Shown: positions 1 to 8,969 of the stretch, piece by piece
Position numbering within the stretch: position 1 is the stretch's first letter
How the letters are laid out: the number at the start of each line of letters is the position of its first letter
Origin: Cytophagales bacterium
GTDB taxonomy: Bacteria > Bacteroidota > Bacteroidia > Cytophagales > 172606-1
NCBI GenBank assembly: GCA_030448185.1
Contig: JAUJNL010000010.1
Location: 1 to 64,000, forward strand
DNA length: 64,000 bases
Reading direction: 5' to 3'
Position numbers and translations under genes: made by a program
The notes under the pieces: model-generated
Databases searched by the model: none
What the model saw: the letters and a program-made list of their open reading frames with translations, nothing else
What the model was told of the DNA's origin: nothing

Positions 1-96
1 GGATTGGTCCTTTTTGAAAAAAAATGGACAAAAATGAAAATTTTTTGAAAAAGGCTCGTATGTATAGACTGCATAACAAACGACAATAAGGTCATT

Positions 97-468
97 ATGA
101 ATTATTTAAATAAAAATAACTGGAAAAATAGCCTTAAAAGGGGTGTATTTGCCATGGCTACTGCTGCCTGTACCCTGCTGTATGCGTGTGAGCAAAAGCA
201 AGGAAACATGGATGCTGATGCCAACTCCTCACAGGATACTATAAATGTAGATAATGGAGCTGGAGCAGGTTATAGCACTGATACTTCAGGCCGGGCTTCT
301 AATGATACGACTAATACCAATCAGGGCGTAGGGCCGGGCATGATGAGCACTCCTAATTCGGATACCATTGGTTCGCAGCCGGCTGGTGTCGGCAATCGTA
401 ATACGGGAGCAACCAGTACGGATAGTGATCCCACCGGAACTTCAGATAGAAAAGAGAAAAAACAGTAA
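97..468 (+). CDS. Small Asp/Thr/Asn-rich lipoprotein
   Basis: A 123-residue protein of unknown function. The N-terminus is basic, followed by a hydrophobic stretch and a lipobox LYAC with the lipidation Cys at residue 31, so export and lipid anchoring are likely. The mature part is low-complexity, rich in Asp, Thr, Asn and Gly, with no recognisable domain, and ends in a basic tail. The signal region (GVFAMATAACTLLYAC) closely resembles that of the next gene, which also places its Cys at residue 31; the two look like diverged paralogues. The gap to that gene is about 130 bp in the same direction. Confidence 0.7.
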   Translation: MNYLNKNNWKNSLKRGVFAMATAACTLLYACEQKQGNMDADANSSQDTINVDNGAGAGYSTDTSGRASNDTTNTNQGVGPGMMSTPNSDTIGSQPAGVGNRNTGATSTDSDPTGTSDRKEKKQ

Positions 469-596
469 AACCAATCAACCGTTAAAAGCAAAAGCGGAGG
501 CTTTTGATACATACTGCCGGAAATACAATCACTTTGAAAACGCATCACAGATTTTAATCCGGTTAGTGATCCATGTTAATAAACTATAATTTAGCT

Positions 597-1583
597 ATGA
601 AAACCTCAATTTTAAGTAAAGTTAAATCAGCTACTGCCAAAGGCGCTTTCGCAGTAGCTACTGTAATGTTCTCCATGTTATATGCTTGTAGTCCTGGAAC
701 TTCCTCACAAACCGGTGCCAATGGTAACTATAACTATGGCGGAACCGGAACCGGAGGAAGTGAAAACTCCAGCAGTGGCAATACCAGCACGGGTACTACG
801 GAGTCGGGAACTTCCGGCACTACGGGTACCACCGGTTCGGGTACGAACAGCTCAAATATGAACACCGGTTCTTCCGGAGGGGGTAATACCGGCACGAACA
901 ATGCTGGCTCCAGCACCGGAACTTCCGGAATGGGCTCTGGCAGCACCGGGTCAGGAACAACCGGTACCGGAACTAACAATTCGAACATGAACACCGGATC
1001 AATGGGGGGGGGTAACACCGGCACCAATACGACCGGATCGAGCACTGGTACCAGTGGAACGGGTTCGGGAACGACCGGCAGTTATGGTAATACCAACTCT
1101 GCCACCGGAACCGGAACGGGTACCGGCACTGGTTCCAGTACGTATGGCAACACGGGCACCACTGGTTCTGGCAGCCAGACTGGAACGACGAATCAGGGGA
1201 CTACCGGCACGACTCAATCCGGCACTCAGAACTCGGGCAGCAATAGTTCAACCGGAACGGGTTCTTCCGGCTCATCCACTATGATGCAAGATACCACCCG
1301 TACCAATCAGACCGGCACTGGCACTACTGGTTCTGGAACTACAGGATCAGGAACTACAGGAAGCGGTAACCGCAGTGACCGTACCGGTACTGAAACCACG
1401 CCCCGGACTGGCACCACCGGAAACACGCAAAGCAGCAGTTCTTCCACTTCCGGAAGCAGCAGCGCTACCGAAAACCGGGGTGGAACCAATGCCAACAGCG
1501 GTCAGAAATCATCCACTACTAAGAAGACTACCACTACCAAGGGTAGTTCCTCTACTTCCGGAACCAATCAGAAAGACCAGTAA
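597..1583 (+). CDS. Gly/Thr/Ser-rich repeat lipoprotein
   Basis: A 328-residue secreted lipoprotein of unknown function. I chose the ATG at 597 because it puts the lipobox LYAC Cys at residue 31, as in the upstream paralogue; an in-frame start at 573 would add eight residues. Almost all of the mature protein is Gly, Thr, Ser and Asn. Within it a 43-residue unit (129 bp) is tandemly repeated, at about 831-959 and 960-1088, each containing NMNTG and GGGNTGTN. The C-terminus turns Lys/Thr-rich (KKTTTTKG). A run of nine G lies at 1004-1012 inside the second unit. A flexible surface or periplasmic spacer is plausible, but no fold can be assigned. Confidence 0.75.
   Translation: MKTSILSKVKSATAKGAFAVATVMFSMLYACSPGTSSQTGANGNYNYGGTGTGGSENSSSGNTSTGTTESGTSGTTGTTGSGTNSSNMNTGSSGGGNTGTNNAGSSTGTSGMGSGSTGSGTTGTGTNNSNMNTGSMGGGNTGTNTTGSSTGTSGTGSGTTGSYGNTNSATGTGTGTGTGSSTYGNTGTTGSGSQTGTTNQGTTGTTQSGTQNSGSNSSTGTGSSGSSTMMQDTTRTNQTGTGTTGSGTTGSGTTGSGNRSDRTGTETTPRTGTTGNTQSSSSSTSGSSSATENRGGTNANSGQKSSTTKKTTTTKGSSSTSGTNQKDQ
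831..1088 (+). repeat. 129-bp tandem coding repeat, two units
   Basis: Two in-frame 129-bp units encode near-identical 43-residue Gly/Thr/Ser/Asn blocks in the lipoprotein gene. The codons for NMNTG at 855-869 and 984-998 are exactly 129 bp apart. The second unit contains a G9 homopolymer at 1004-1012 encoding Met-Gly-Gly-Gly. Confidence 0.75.
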
Positions 1584-1604
1584 TGGCGCATAAATCCGGA
1601 AAAC

Positions 1605-1637
1605 AGAAAGGCGCACCAAAAAGGTGCGCCTTTCTTA
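1605..1637 (+). terminator. Rho-independent terminator
   Basis: A perfect 13-bp stem (1605-1617 with 1623-1635) encloses an A5 loop and ends in a short T-rich tail. It lies 22 bp after the stop of the repeat lipoprotein gene and before the glycosyltransferase, so it most likely ends the lipoprotein transcript. Confidence 0.85.
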
Positions 1638-1652
1638 TCTCATTACTTTACC

Positions 1653-2342
1653 ATGATTAGTATCATTATTCCCACCTTTCAGGAGGCAGAAGGTATTGGC
1701 GCCTTGGTTGCTTATTTACAAAAAGATACCAACGTGAGTGACATTATAGTAGCCGATGGAGGCAGCACCGATGATACCGTGCTTAAGGCCCGTCAAGCCG
1801 GAGCCCGCGCCATTATTTGCCCCTGGAAAGGACGGGCTTCGCAGATGAACGCAGGAGCTGGCATGGCCGTTAACCGAATCCTGTATTTTCTGCATGCTGA
1901 CTCGTATCCGCCGGTCGGCTTTGTTCAGGATATAGTTGGAGCTGTCAGTCATGAATACCAGAGTGGCTGTTACCGGCTTTCCTTTGACTACCCGCATTGG
2001 TTTTTAATGGTTAACTGCTGGTTTACCCGGTTCAATATAGATTCAGTCCGGTTTGGGGACCAGAGTTTGTTTATAACCCGCAAACTATTCAAAAAAATTG
2101 GGGGTTTCCGGGAAGACCTGATAGTAATGGAAGATCAGGAAATAATCAAACGGATTAAAAGGTATTCACGCTTTAAAGTTTTTCATCGTGCAGTCACCAC
2201 TTCAGCCCGGAAATACCGGCAGAACGGCATATACAGCTTGCAAGCCACTTTTTGTATCATATGGTTTCTCTATAAGCTGGGAGCCTCCCAGGAAAAACTC
2301 TTGCTCACGTACCGAAGGCTGATCCGGCAGGATAAGGTATAA
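1653..2342 (+). CDS. TIGR04283-type family 2 glycosyltransferase
   Basis: A 229-residue GT-A glycosyltransferase of the type annotated as rSAM/selenodomain-associated transferase 2 (TIGR04283). Visible landmarks are the N-terminal strand MISIIIPTFQEAEGI, the nucleotide-binding ADGGSTDDTV (about 34-43), GRASQMNAGA (about 60-69), and FLHADS (about 78-83), which supplies the DxD-like metal site. The C-terminus has a short hydrophobic patch, FCIIWFLYKLG. Family members are proposed to act in arsenosugar biosynthesis, but no partner rSAM gene is in this window, so the substrate is not known here. It is transcribed alone, with a terminator just upstream. Confidence 0.85.
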   Translation: MISIIIPTFQEAEGIGALVAYLQKDTNVSDIIVADGGSTDDTVLKARQAGARAIICPWKGRASQMNAGAGMAVNRILYFLHADSYPPVGFVQDIVGAVSHEYQSGCYRLSFDYPHWFLMVNCWFTRFNIDSVRFGDQSLFITRKLFKKIGGFREDLIVMEDQEIIKRIKRYSRFKVFHRAVTTSARKYRQNGIYSLQATFCIIWFLYKLGASQEKLLLTYRRLIRQDKV

Positions 2343-2581
2343 GCAGGAAATGAAACCGGTGGTCTTTTCTGAGTCCATTCAATAAAAATTGAAAATACCG
2401 TTCTGGTTAGCATAGTATAGGATTACCACTCATTTGTGGGAGTCCTGGATGCAATGAGTGACTACTGAATTGCATTAATGAAAAGTCTCACCCGTTACTT
2501 CGGACAGGTATAGACAACTATGCTATTTGAATAGGAACCAACCGAACCTAATGTAATGGGAAAGCTTCACCCTATTACATT
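2343..2581. other. Intergenic gap with hairpin at the gntP 3' end
   Basis: There is no convincing gene between the convergent glycosyltransferase and gntP. The only structure I see is an inverted repeat (2550-2560 with 2570-2581, arms AATGTAATGGG and CCCTATTACATT) that straddles the gntP stop codon at 2567-2569. It has no T-tract, so it may be an mRNA-end hairpin rather than a canonical terminator. Confidence 0.45.
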
Positions 2582-3910
2582 AAAAATAAGCAAGGTTATC
2601 AGCAACCCGGTCAGTCCCATCAGCAGCGACATTATTGTGATATTACGGTACGCATCCCGGAGGGTAAGCCCCGTAAACTGGGAGATTACCCAGAAATAGG
2701 AATCATTGGCGTGAGAAACGGTCATGGCTCCCGATCCAACTGCCATAGTCAGGATGGTTAATTCAAGGGAAGTATCAAAGCCTAACTGGGGAGCCAGTGG
2801 AGCCAGCAAAGCAGAAGATATGACCATGGCAGCCGTGGTGGAACCCTGTGCCGTTTTGAACAAAGCAGCCAGCAGAAAAGCAATGACCACAAATGCATTG
2901 CCGGTAGCCTGCGAACCGGTAATCAACCCTTCGACATACTGCGTAAGTGGAGTGGCTTTCAATAAGGCCCCGAATGCCCCACTGGAACCCGTAATCAGTA
3001 GGATAGGGCCGGCTTGGGCAACACCGGCGCTAATCCAGCGGGTCAGGTGCTCCTCGTCCCAGGCGGGCATCAGCAAGGCCATCCCGAGTAATACACCAAT
3101 TAATAAAGCCATCAGGGGCTGTCCCAGAAATTCCAGGGTGAGTCCAGCCCAACCCGGCAGCTGACTCATCCGTCCAAAAGCCGCTCCGGCAATGCAAAGC
3201 AGAGGAACTACTAATGGCACAAAGGAGCGCAGCGTGGAAGGCAGGTTACGGATCTCCGATACCGGAGTAGCCACGTTCACTTCTGATTTCACCTGTACCT
3301 TCCGGGCCGCATAACGGATAAATACATAAGCCACCACAATAGTGGGTACGGCTACGGCCAACCCGATCATAATGACGGTTCCTAAGGATGCTCCGAAGGA
3401 ACCGGCAGCAGCAATAGGGCCGGGCGTTGGCGGAACCAGGGTATGCGTGGCATACAAAGAACCTCCCAAGGTAATACCCACGCCAGCCGGGTTCTTGCCA
3501 GCTCGTAAAGCCAGTCTTTTCCCTAAGTTGGTCAGGACCACAAAACCCGAATCGCAGTACACCGGAATGCCCATCAGGCCTCCGATTACCGCTACGGAAG
3601 CGGCGGGTCTCCCCGATCCGAATACCCGGATGACGGCGTTGGCAATCTGAATAGCCGCCCCGGATTTTTCCAGAATCACCCCCATCAGCGTCCCGGTTAC
3701 AATCATAAGACCAATGTTTCCCATCATGGCGCCAAATCCCGCGTTAATCGTTTTGACAATTTCTACCGGCGGCATGCCTACCGTAAAGCCTACGCCAAAA
3801 GCCGTTAGCATCATGGTAATGAACGGGTGAATTTTCAGTACCGAATTCAGAATAATAATCACCGCGATGGCAGTTGCCAGGATGAGGAGCAAAACGGGAC
3901 CTTGAACCAT
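2567..3910 (-). CDS. gntP: GntP-family gluconate:H+ symporter
   Basis: A 447-residue inner-membrane permease of the GntP family, which imports gluconate or related sugar acids with protons. It is hydrophobic throughout, with about 12 membrane segments. Family signatures include GMPPVEIV, the NIGLMIVTGTLMGVILEKSGAA segment, and the conserved HTLVPPTPGP motif near residue 155. Length is normal for the family (about 440-450). It is divergent from an AraC-type membrane regulator 139 bp away, which may control it. The substrate could also be 2-keto-3-deoxygluconate or another sugar acid, which fits the hexuronate locus further along. Confidence 0.93.
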   Translation of the reverse strand: MVQGPVLLLILATAIAVIIILNSVLKIHPFITMMLTAFGVGFTVGMPPVEIVKTINAGFGAMMGNIGLMIVTGTLMGVILEKSGAAIQIANAVIRVFGSGRPAASVAVIGGLMGIPVYCDSGFVVLTNLGKRLALRAGKNPAGVGITLGGSLYATHTLVPPTPGPIAAAGSFGASLGTVIMIGLAVAVPTIVVAYVFIRYAARKVQVKSEVNVATPVSEIRNLPSTLRSFVPLVVPLLCIAGAAFGRMSQLPGWAGLTLEFLGQPLMALLIGVLLGMALLMPAWDEEHLTRWISAGVAQAGPILLITGSSGAFGALLKATPLTQYVEGLITGSQATGNAFVVIAFLLAALFKTAQGSTTAAMVISSALLAPLAPQLGFDTSLELTILTMAVGSGAMTVSHANDSYFWVISQFTGLTLRDAYRNITIMSLLMGLTGLLITLLIFNVIG

Positions 3911-3934
3911 AAAGGGTGGATAGAAGGAGTGTCA

Positions 3935-3956
3935 CCGGCAAAACCGGACCTGCCGG
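3935..3956. promoter_or_regulatory. Inverted repeat between gntP and araC-type gene
   Basis: Arms CCGGCA (3935-3940) and TGCCGG (3951-3956) lie 25 bp upstream of the gntP start in a 139-bp divergent promoter region. It could be an operator or part of a leader hairpin; the arms are only 6 bp, so this is tentative. Confidence 0.3.
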
Positions 3957-4049
3957 AACAGATAAATGGGAATCTCTTTAGCGTACCCAAAATAATGATT
4001 AAATTGGAATGCTGTTCATAAGACAAATTTCTCGTCCGCTTCCTGATCA

Positions 4050-5237
4050 ATGCTCCAACCTACCATTGACTGGCTGGCTGCCCTGAATCTGCTGGGAGTT
4101 GCCCAGGGGGTTTTCCTGGCCATCATATTTTGTACGCTTACCCAGGGCCCGATTCTGGCCAACCGGATTCTGGGGGCGCTGCTGGCCGCTACGGCGTTTA
4201 TCGTGCTGGAAGTTTTCCTGGGATACACCGGGTACATCCGGTATGTTCCGGCGCTGGTCAATGTGGAAGAGCCTTTTGGTTTTCTCATCGGACCGCTGAC
4301 TTTTCTGTATACGTTAGCCCTCACCCAGGCCCAATTCCGATTTAACTGGAAAAAATTCGGCTGGCACTTCCTCCCTTTTGGGCTACAGGCACTCGGCCGG
4401 TTGCCATTCTACCTCCAGTCCAGCCACTACAAACTGCAGGATACGGCGGGCAGTTTTCATCAACCGGTACATGGTTGGTTGCCGGCCCGGAAAATTCTGT
4501 GGTACCCGGAATATAATTTTTTGGTCAGCACTTGGTTAGACGTAGCTACGTTTGGCTCTATGCTGGTATACTACGTACTGAGTTTCTATCTTATAAAGCG
4601 CTACACTCAGCAGAAAAAAGAATCTCTCTGGAGCCCAAAGGAGCCTTCCCTGCGTTGGCTAACCCGAACCCTGCTGCTATTTGCCGTTTTTTTGCTGCTG
4701 GCAATTTTCTTTTCCTTCACTTCGGACGACGACCTGGGCGACATTTACATTGCTACCGGCTGCTCGGTGATTTATTATACCCTCACCTTTTACCTGATCA
4801 GCCACCTTCAGCAACCCGTCACTCTTTCAGATGGCCAACGCAAAAAGTACGAAAAATCGTCGCTGGATGAGGAGATGACGCATGACATTAAACGTAAATT
4901 GACGGAATGCATGGAATCGGGGAAGCTTTACCTGAATAATGAACTGACCCTGCCTCAACTGGCCGAAAGAGTACGGGTGTCTACGCATCATCTTTCACGG
5001 GTGATCAATGAGCAATTCGGGCAGAACTTCGCTGATTTTGTGAACCAATACCGGGTGGAAGAGATTAAGCGGCGGCTGCTGGACCCGCAGTATGCTCATC
5101 TGAAGATCGAAGAAATAGCCTATCAGTCGGGTTTCAGCACGAAGTCAACTTTTGGGAGTGCCTTCAAAAAATTTACGGGCATGACACCCTCCGAATACCG
5201 GAAAAAAGCCACTGAACGCATTATTACGGAAGGATAG
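4050..5237 (+). CDS. Membrane-anchored AraC-family regulator
   Basis: A 395-residue protein with an N-terminal half of about seven membrane helices (from WLAALNLLGVAQGVFLAIIF, residues about 8-30, to about 245) and a cytoplasmic C-terminal AraC DNA-binding domain (about 280-390). The HTH core reads LTLPQLAERVRVSTHHLSRV and the second HTH ends in GFSTKSTFGSAFKKFTGMTP, the usual AraC signature. Such 7TM-AraC proteins are common in Bacteroidota and are thought to sense signals at the membrane. It is divergent from gntP, which is its most likely target. Its 3' end, including the stop codon, forms one arm of the inverted repeat described at 5223-5456. Confidence 0.9.
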   Translation: MLQPTIDWLAALNLLGVAQGVFLAIIFCTLTQGPILANRILGALLAATAFIVLEVFLGYTGYIRYVPALVNVEEPFGFLIGPLTFLYTLALTQAQFRFNWKKFGWHFLPFGLQALGRLPFYLQSSHYKLQDTAGSFHQPVHGWLPARKILWYPEYNFLVSTWLDVATFGSMLVYYVLSFYLIKRYTQQKKESLWSPKEPSLRWLTRTLLLFAVFLLLAIFFSFTSDDDLGDIYIATGCSVIYYTLTFYLISHLQQPVTLSDGQRKKYEKSSLDEEMTHDIKRKLTECMESGKLYLNNELTLPQLAERVRVSTHHLSRVINEQFGQNFADFVNQYRVEEIKRRLLDPQYAHLKIEEIAYQSGFSTKSTFGSAFKKFTGMTPSEYRKKATERIITEG

Positions 5238-5456
5238 AATAAATAATTGTTGAATTGTTGAATTGTTGAATTGTTGAATTGTTGAATTGTTGAATTGTTG
5301 AATTGTTGAATTGTTGAATTGTCCTATGTTGAATTGTTGAATTGTTTCTTCACTAAATGATTCTTTTTCTAAGAAGGTGGGTGAAAGCTTTTTCAGCCAT
5401 CAAACAATTTAACAATACAACAATTATATTATTCGATAATTCTATCCTTCTGTAAT
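5223..5456. repeat. Long intergenic hairpin with TTGAATTGT 9-mer array
   Basis: Outer arms 5223-5240 and 5439-5456 match in 17 of 18 bases, and the left arm contains the stop codon of the AraC gene. Inside, 5245-5322 is a tandem array of the 9-mer TTGAATTGT (about 8.7 copies), interrupted by CCTAT and resuming at 5328-5347. The complementary word (CAATTTAACAATACAACAAT) follows at 5404-5423, so the region can fold into a long imperfect hairpin. No gene is present between 5238 and 5558. Confidence 0.8.
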
Positions 5457-5558
5457 TCATTTGTTAGGTCAATTTTATAATTTCGTACGCCGGAATTACC
5501 GGAAAAGTCTTCTTTTGGAGGCGGTGGTTTTACTTTTGGGTGTCAAAATCACGCACCT

Positions 5559-6743
5559 ATGCAAGTACTTACCCCTACCGGTCAACCGCGGCACTACTAC
5601 CTGGACTGGCTCCGGGTGCTGGCCTTCGGGCTACTTATTTTCTACCACACCGGCATGTTTTTCGTGGGATGGGATTGGCACATTAAAAATAACCGCCTCA
5701 GCGAAACGATGGAGCTCCCAATGATTTTTTCGGGCCAGTGGCGCATGTCACTGCTGTTTATCATATCGGGGGCCGCCGTGTTTTTTGCCCTGCGCAAACG
5801 TACTACCGGACAATTTGCCAAGGAACGACTCAAGCGAATCCTGCTGCCACTCGCATTTGGGATGTTTGTAGTGGTTCCGCCGCAGATTTACTTCGAACGG
5901 CTCACCCAAGGTAGTACCTTTAGCTACCTGGAATTTTACCCCTCAGTCTTCCGGTTTCAGCCTTATCCGGAGGGTAGTTTCAGCTGGCATCACCTCTGGT
6001 ACCTGGCCTATATTTTTGTCTATTCGCTGGTCGGATTGCCATTGTTCCACTATTGGAACAGTGGCAAGGCTGACCGGATTGCGGGCAAACTTGCCCGTTG
6101 GTTAAGTAAACCTTTGGCATTGTGGCTGCCGGCCTGCTGGTTGCTGGCCGGCGATGCCTGGTTGGAAGACCGATGGCCATCCAGCCACGACCTTATTTTT
6201 GACTGGGCCAATCATTTCCAATACTTCTCCTTGTTTTTGTTCGGATACTTTATAGCCTGGCAACCCGTTTTGGCAGAATCGGTTCAGCAGCAGCGGAAAG
6301 TGAGCCTAACCATTGGACTGACGACCCTTACGATTCTTTATGCTTTCTTCTGGTTAGACTGGCAAGAGCTGGAAGGCCTTCAGGACACCATTTATGGTAT
6401 TATTAAATTTATTAATATCTGGGCGTGGCTACTAATCATTCTGGGCTTTGGCCGGGCCTTGCTGAACCGTAACAGCGCCTTTCTGCGCTATGCTAATGAA
6501 GCCGTTTATCCGTTTTATATTCTTCACCAGACCATTATCATTTGCCTCGCCTATCCGATGATTACCTGGGACCTGTCCATCGGAGTTAAGTTTGGCCTCA
6601 TCAGTGCAGGAACTTTTGTTATCGCCTGGATACTCTACGAAGGACTAATCCGCCGGGTAAATCTGCTCAGGCCCTTATTTGGGTTAAAGATGAGAGGCCA
6701 ACGTTCCTCCCAGACGGCTAAAATCAAAGAAGCGGCCATTTAA
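5559..6743 (+). CDS. Acyltransferase 3 family membrane protein (OpgC-like)
   Basis: A 394-residue integral membrane protein of the acyltransferase 3 family, close in character to glucan-modifying OpgC/MdoC. Typical landmarks are RHYYLDWLRVLAFGLLIFYH near the N-terminus (residues 11-30, with the family's conserved His), the MSLLFIISGAAVFFAL segment, FAKERLKRILLPL, and HHLWYLAYIFVYSL. About ten membrane helices are visible. The family transfers acyl groups such as succinyl or acetyl to extracytoplasmic carbohydrates; the acceptor is unknown here. The start at 5559 is followed directly by the conserved N-terminal region. A TACTTTTG element about 20 bp upstream resembles a Bacteroidota -7 box, but no well-spaced -33 box was seen. 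Confidence 0.85.
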   Translation: MQVLTPTGQPRHYYLDWLRVLAFGLLIFYHTGMFFVGWDWHIKNNRLSETMELPMIFSGQWRMSLLFIISGAAVFFALRKRTTGQFAKERLKRILLPLAFGMFVVVPPQIYFERLTQGSTFSYLEFYPSVFRFQPYPEGSFSWHHLWYLAYIFVYSLVGLPLFHYWNSGKADRIAGKLARWLSKPLALWLPACWLLAGDAWLEDRWPSSHDLIFDWANHFQYFSLFLFGYFIAWQPVLAESVQQQRKVSLTIGLTTLTILYAFFWLDWQELEGLQDTIYGIIKFINIWAWLLIILGFGRALLNRNSAFLRYANEAVYPFYILHQTIIICLAYPMITWDLSIGVKFGLISAGTFVIAWILYEGLIRRVNLLRPLFGLKMRGQRSSQTAKIKEAAI

Positions 6744-6970
6744 GTAAGGGTACAGGCTGAATGCTAAAGATTAGCTGTAAACTGCTTTCTTAAGATGATA
6801 AATGAGAGAGCCGATCATTTATGTGAGCCTCTATAGGCGGTAAAAGCCAACCGTAAGGAGTTTCGTCCGTTGGACCGGATAAAATTAAGGGTGGCTTGCA
6901 TGTTACTGGGTTATTTTTTAATTTATCTGGAACAAACCCTTCTTATCACCCTGCTATTGTAAACTTTCCT

Positions 6971-7438
6971 ATGCAAACCCCGATCCCATCGTTAGTAATA
7001 GTCATCTTGCTTGCTTTAGCCGGCACTAATTGCGCCCGAAAAACTTCCCAAACGGGATCTGCTCCATCTTCCACCAACTCCCCTGCGGCTACTGGTACCT
7101 CGTCTGATAATTCCCAACCTTCTTCAACCGCTACGACCAGCGGAAATACAGCCAGTAGCCCATCCACTAAGGAATATGCGGCATATGCAGGACGATATAA
7201 AATGGAATCTGATGAAGTTGGGTACTTAAATGTCGTTTTGGAGGACAATAAGTTATATGGTTATCCTGATAACCAACCTAAAACTGAAATCAAGTACGAA
7301 AGCAAGGATCGTTTCAACTTCGAGACCCCCAGAGGGAGTGGTACGGTAACGTTCACCCGTGACAGCCAGCAACAAATAACCGGCATGATTGTTATGGTCA
7401 ATGGAAATGCACTCAAAGGGGAGAAGGTAAAACAGTAA
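6971..7438 (+). CDS. Small lipoprotein with DUF3471-like domain
   Basis: A protein of 155 residues. The start at 6971 gives a clean signal peptide (hydrophobic core LVIVILLALAG) ending at Cys21; an upstream in-frame start at 6896 would bury it. A Ser/Thr/Pro-rich linker (about 25-70) leads into a C-terminal domain of about 85 residues. This begins YAAYAGRYKMES and ends with a V-T-F-x-R / G-M-I-V-M-V-N-G pattern typical of the small beta-rich DUF3471-type domains often found behind serine hydrolases. Here it stands alone. Function unknown; periplasmic or outer-membrane location is inferred from the lipobox. Confidence 0.7.
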   Translation: MQTPIPSLVIVILLALAGTNCARKTSQTGSAPSSTNSPAATGTSSDNSQPSSTATTSGNTASSPSTKEYAAYAGRYKMESDEVGYLNVVLEDNKLYGYPDNQPKTEIKYESKDRFNFETPRGSGTVTFTRDSQQQITGMIVMVNGNALKGEKVKQ

Positions 7439-7698
7439 CCATCTTCTGCCTCTCAATCCTTTATTGACTAGGCTGCGCCTTCCCTTGATGGGTTAATAGC
7501 AGGGGAAAATATAAAGGCGGTACTGTTAATCCAAGTTATCCCTTTATAAGGATTCATTCTCCAAGGGAAGCTTACACAGGCCAGTCCGATTATTTTCATT
7601 CAACGCACCCCTTTTATGACACTAATTGCAAAATACTTTTCAGATGCTTCAGCTATCCGGTTTTTAGTAATCAATATCTTAATAAGATTGATGCCAAG

Positions 7699-8801
7699 TT
7701 GTTCTGGGCAGTACTACTAAGTTGGCTTTCGGGGGAGAGCCGGCAATGCAATCGGGACCGCCTAATCAGGGGATTAAGGTGGAATATTACCGGGAACGCA
7801 CTTAACGAAAAGCTAGCTGCCCGGATAGAAGAGTCGGTAAATTATGAATGGGCCTGGCAAACGTGGCTTGCCGGACTGGATGAACTTAATTTTCGGCTAA
7901 GTACGCAGGCAGGCTACTGGCTCCCCAATCAGGAGAACACGATATAATTGCTCTGGCTGATGATGGAGTAAAGCTGTGGCTGGGAGGAAATTTACTGCTT
8001 GACGAGTGGCAGGCCAATCAGTAAAGAAGTATTCAGCCAAGATCAGACTGGCAGGCCGGTAAGTTTTATGAGTTAAGAATTGAGTATTTTAACCACCACG
8101 GGCCAGGAATGATGAAGCTGTACTGGTCCTCTCCGGAGGAGGCCCGAAAAGTGTCTTTGATATCATTAGTGCCCCGGAAAAGACGCTGATTTCTAAAAAT
8201 ACTTTCACTGTCCGACCAGTCCCCGCCGGCAGGGCCAGTAGTGGTCCAGGCAAAAACGCCACCCAAAGAATCTCCCTAAGACCATTCCGCCAAAAACAGC
8301 AAAGGGTAAGATGGTTAAAAACGAGACCAACCTGGGCCTACACCTTCTATCGTAAAAACGGTAGCCCAGCCACCACAACCGGAACTAGCGGCAATGGGAA
8401 ACTGACAGAACCTGCCATTCCGGCAGAAAAGCCTCTTGCCGCGCCAGAGGTAGGAAAGCCAATGGTTCTGAATCAGGTGATGTTTGAGCAAAGTCAATAT
8501 ATTCTCTGTTCCCAGCCTCGTATGCGGAATTAGACCGACTCGTAAATTCGCTTAAGGAGAATCCGGGAGTAACCATTGAAGTGATGGGTCACACGGATAA
8601 TGTAGGTGATCCAAGGCTGAATCAGGGCTTATCCGAATTTTCAGTCCTGAGGTGGTGGTTAATTATCTAATTCGTCAGGGAATTGTTGCTGACCGGCTTT
8701 CAGCCAAAGGATTCGGCGGGACCCAACCCATTACCTCCAACGATTCCTGAAGCGGGAGGGCCAAAAATCGCAGAGTGGAGTTTGTAGTGGTTAAAAAATG
8801 A
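7699..8801 (+). pseudogene. PA14-OmpA domain protein, multiply frameshifted
   Basis: No single frame is open, but joining frames gives a coherent protein. A hydrophobic signal segment (FWAVLLSWL) is followed by a PA14 carbohydrate-binding domain (GIKVEYYRE, LNEKLAARIEESVNYEW, FSAKYAGRLLAPQSGE, DDGVKLWLGGNLLLDEW, FYELRIEYFNHHGPGMMKL). A linker leads to an OmpA-type peptidoglycan-binding domain (VEVMGHTDNVGD-like, IRQGIVADRLSAKGFG, GRAKNRRVEFVVVKK) that ends at the TGA at 8799-8801. At least five frame changes are needed. An intact relative would be an outer-membrane or cell-wall-linked glycan-binding protein. The breaks may be real decay or sequence error. Confidence 0.7.
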
Positions 8802-8969
8802 GCATCTGTTATAAAACGGCAGGTACGCTTACGCCGGTGGCCCTGTACGATTTAGCCATGTAAGGATTAGATCAGCCGTATCCACCGGATGGTAAACTGG
8901 CAGGCATCATCAATACAGGCATAATTACCGGCAATTAGCTATTTTAGGACAAGACCATCCCGAGATGAA

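Noticed and set aside
734-1045. Long Pro/Val-rich open frame on the minus strand opposite the repeat lipoprotein
   Set aside because: It is the antisense reading of Gly/Thr/Ser repeats; low-complexity codons leave other frames open by composition.
2724-3164. Open frame on the plus strand inside gntP
   Set aside because: It has no domain character and lies wholly within a well-supported permease gene; an antisense shadow.
5245-5347. CRISPR-like array of short repeats
   Set aside because: The unit is a contiguous 9-mer without spacers, so it is a tandem simple repeat inside a hairpin.
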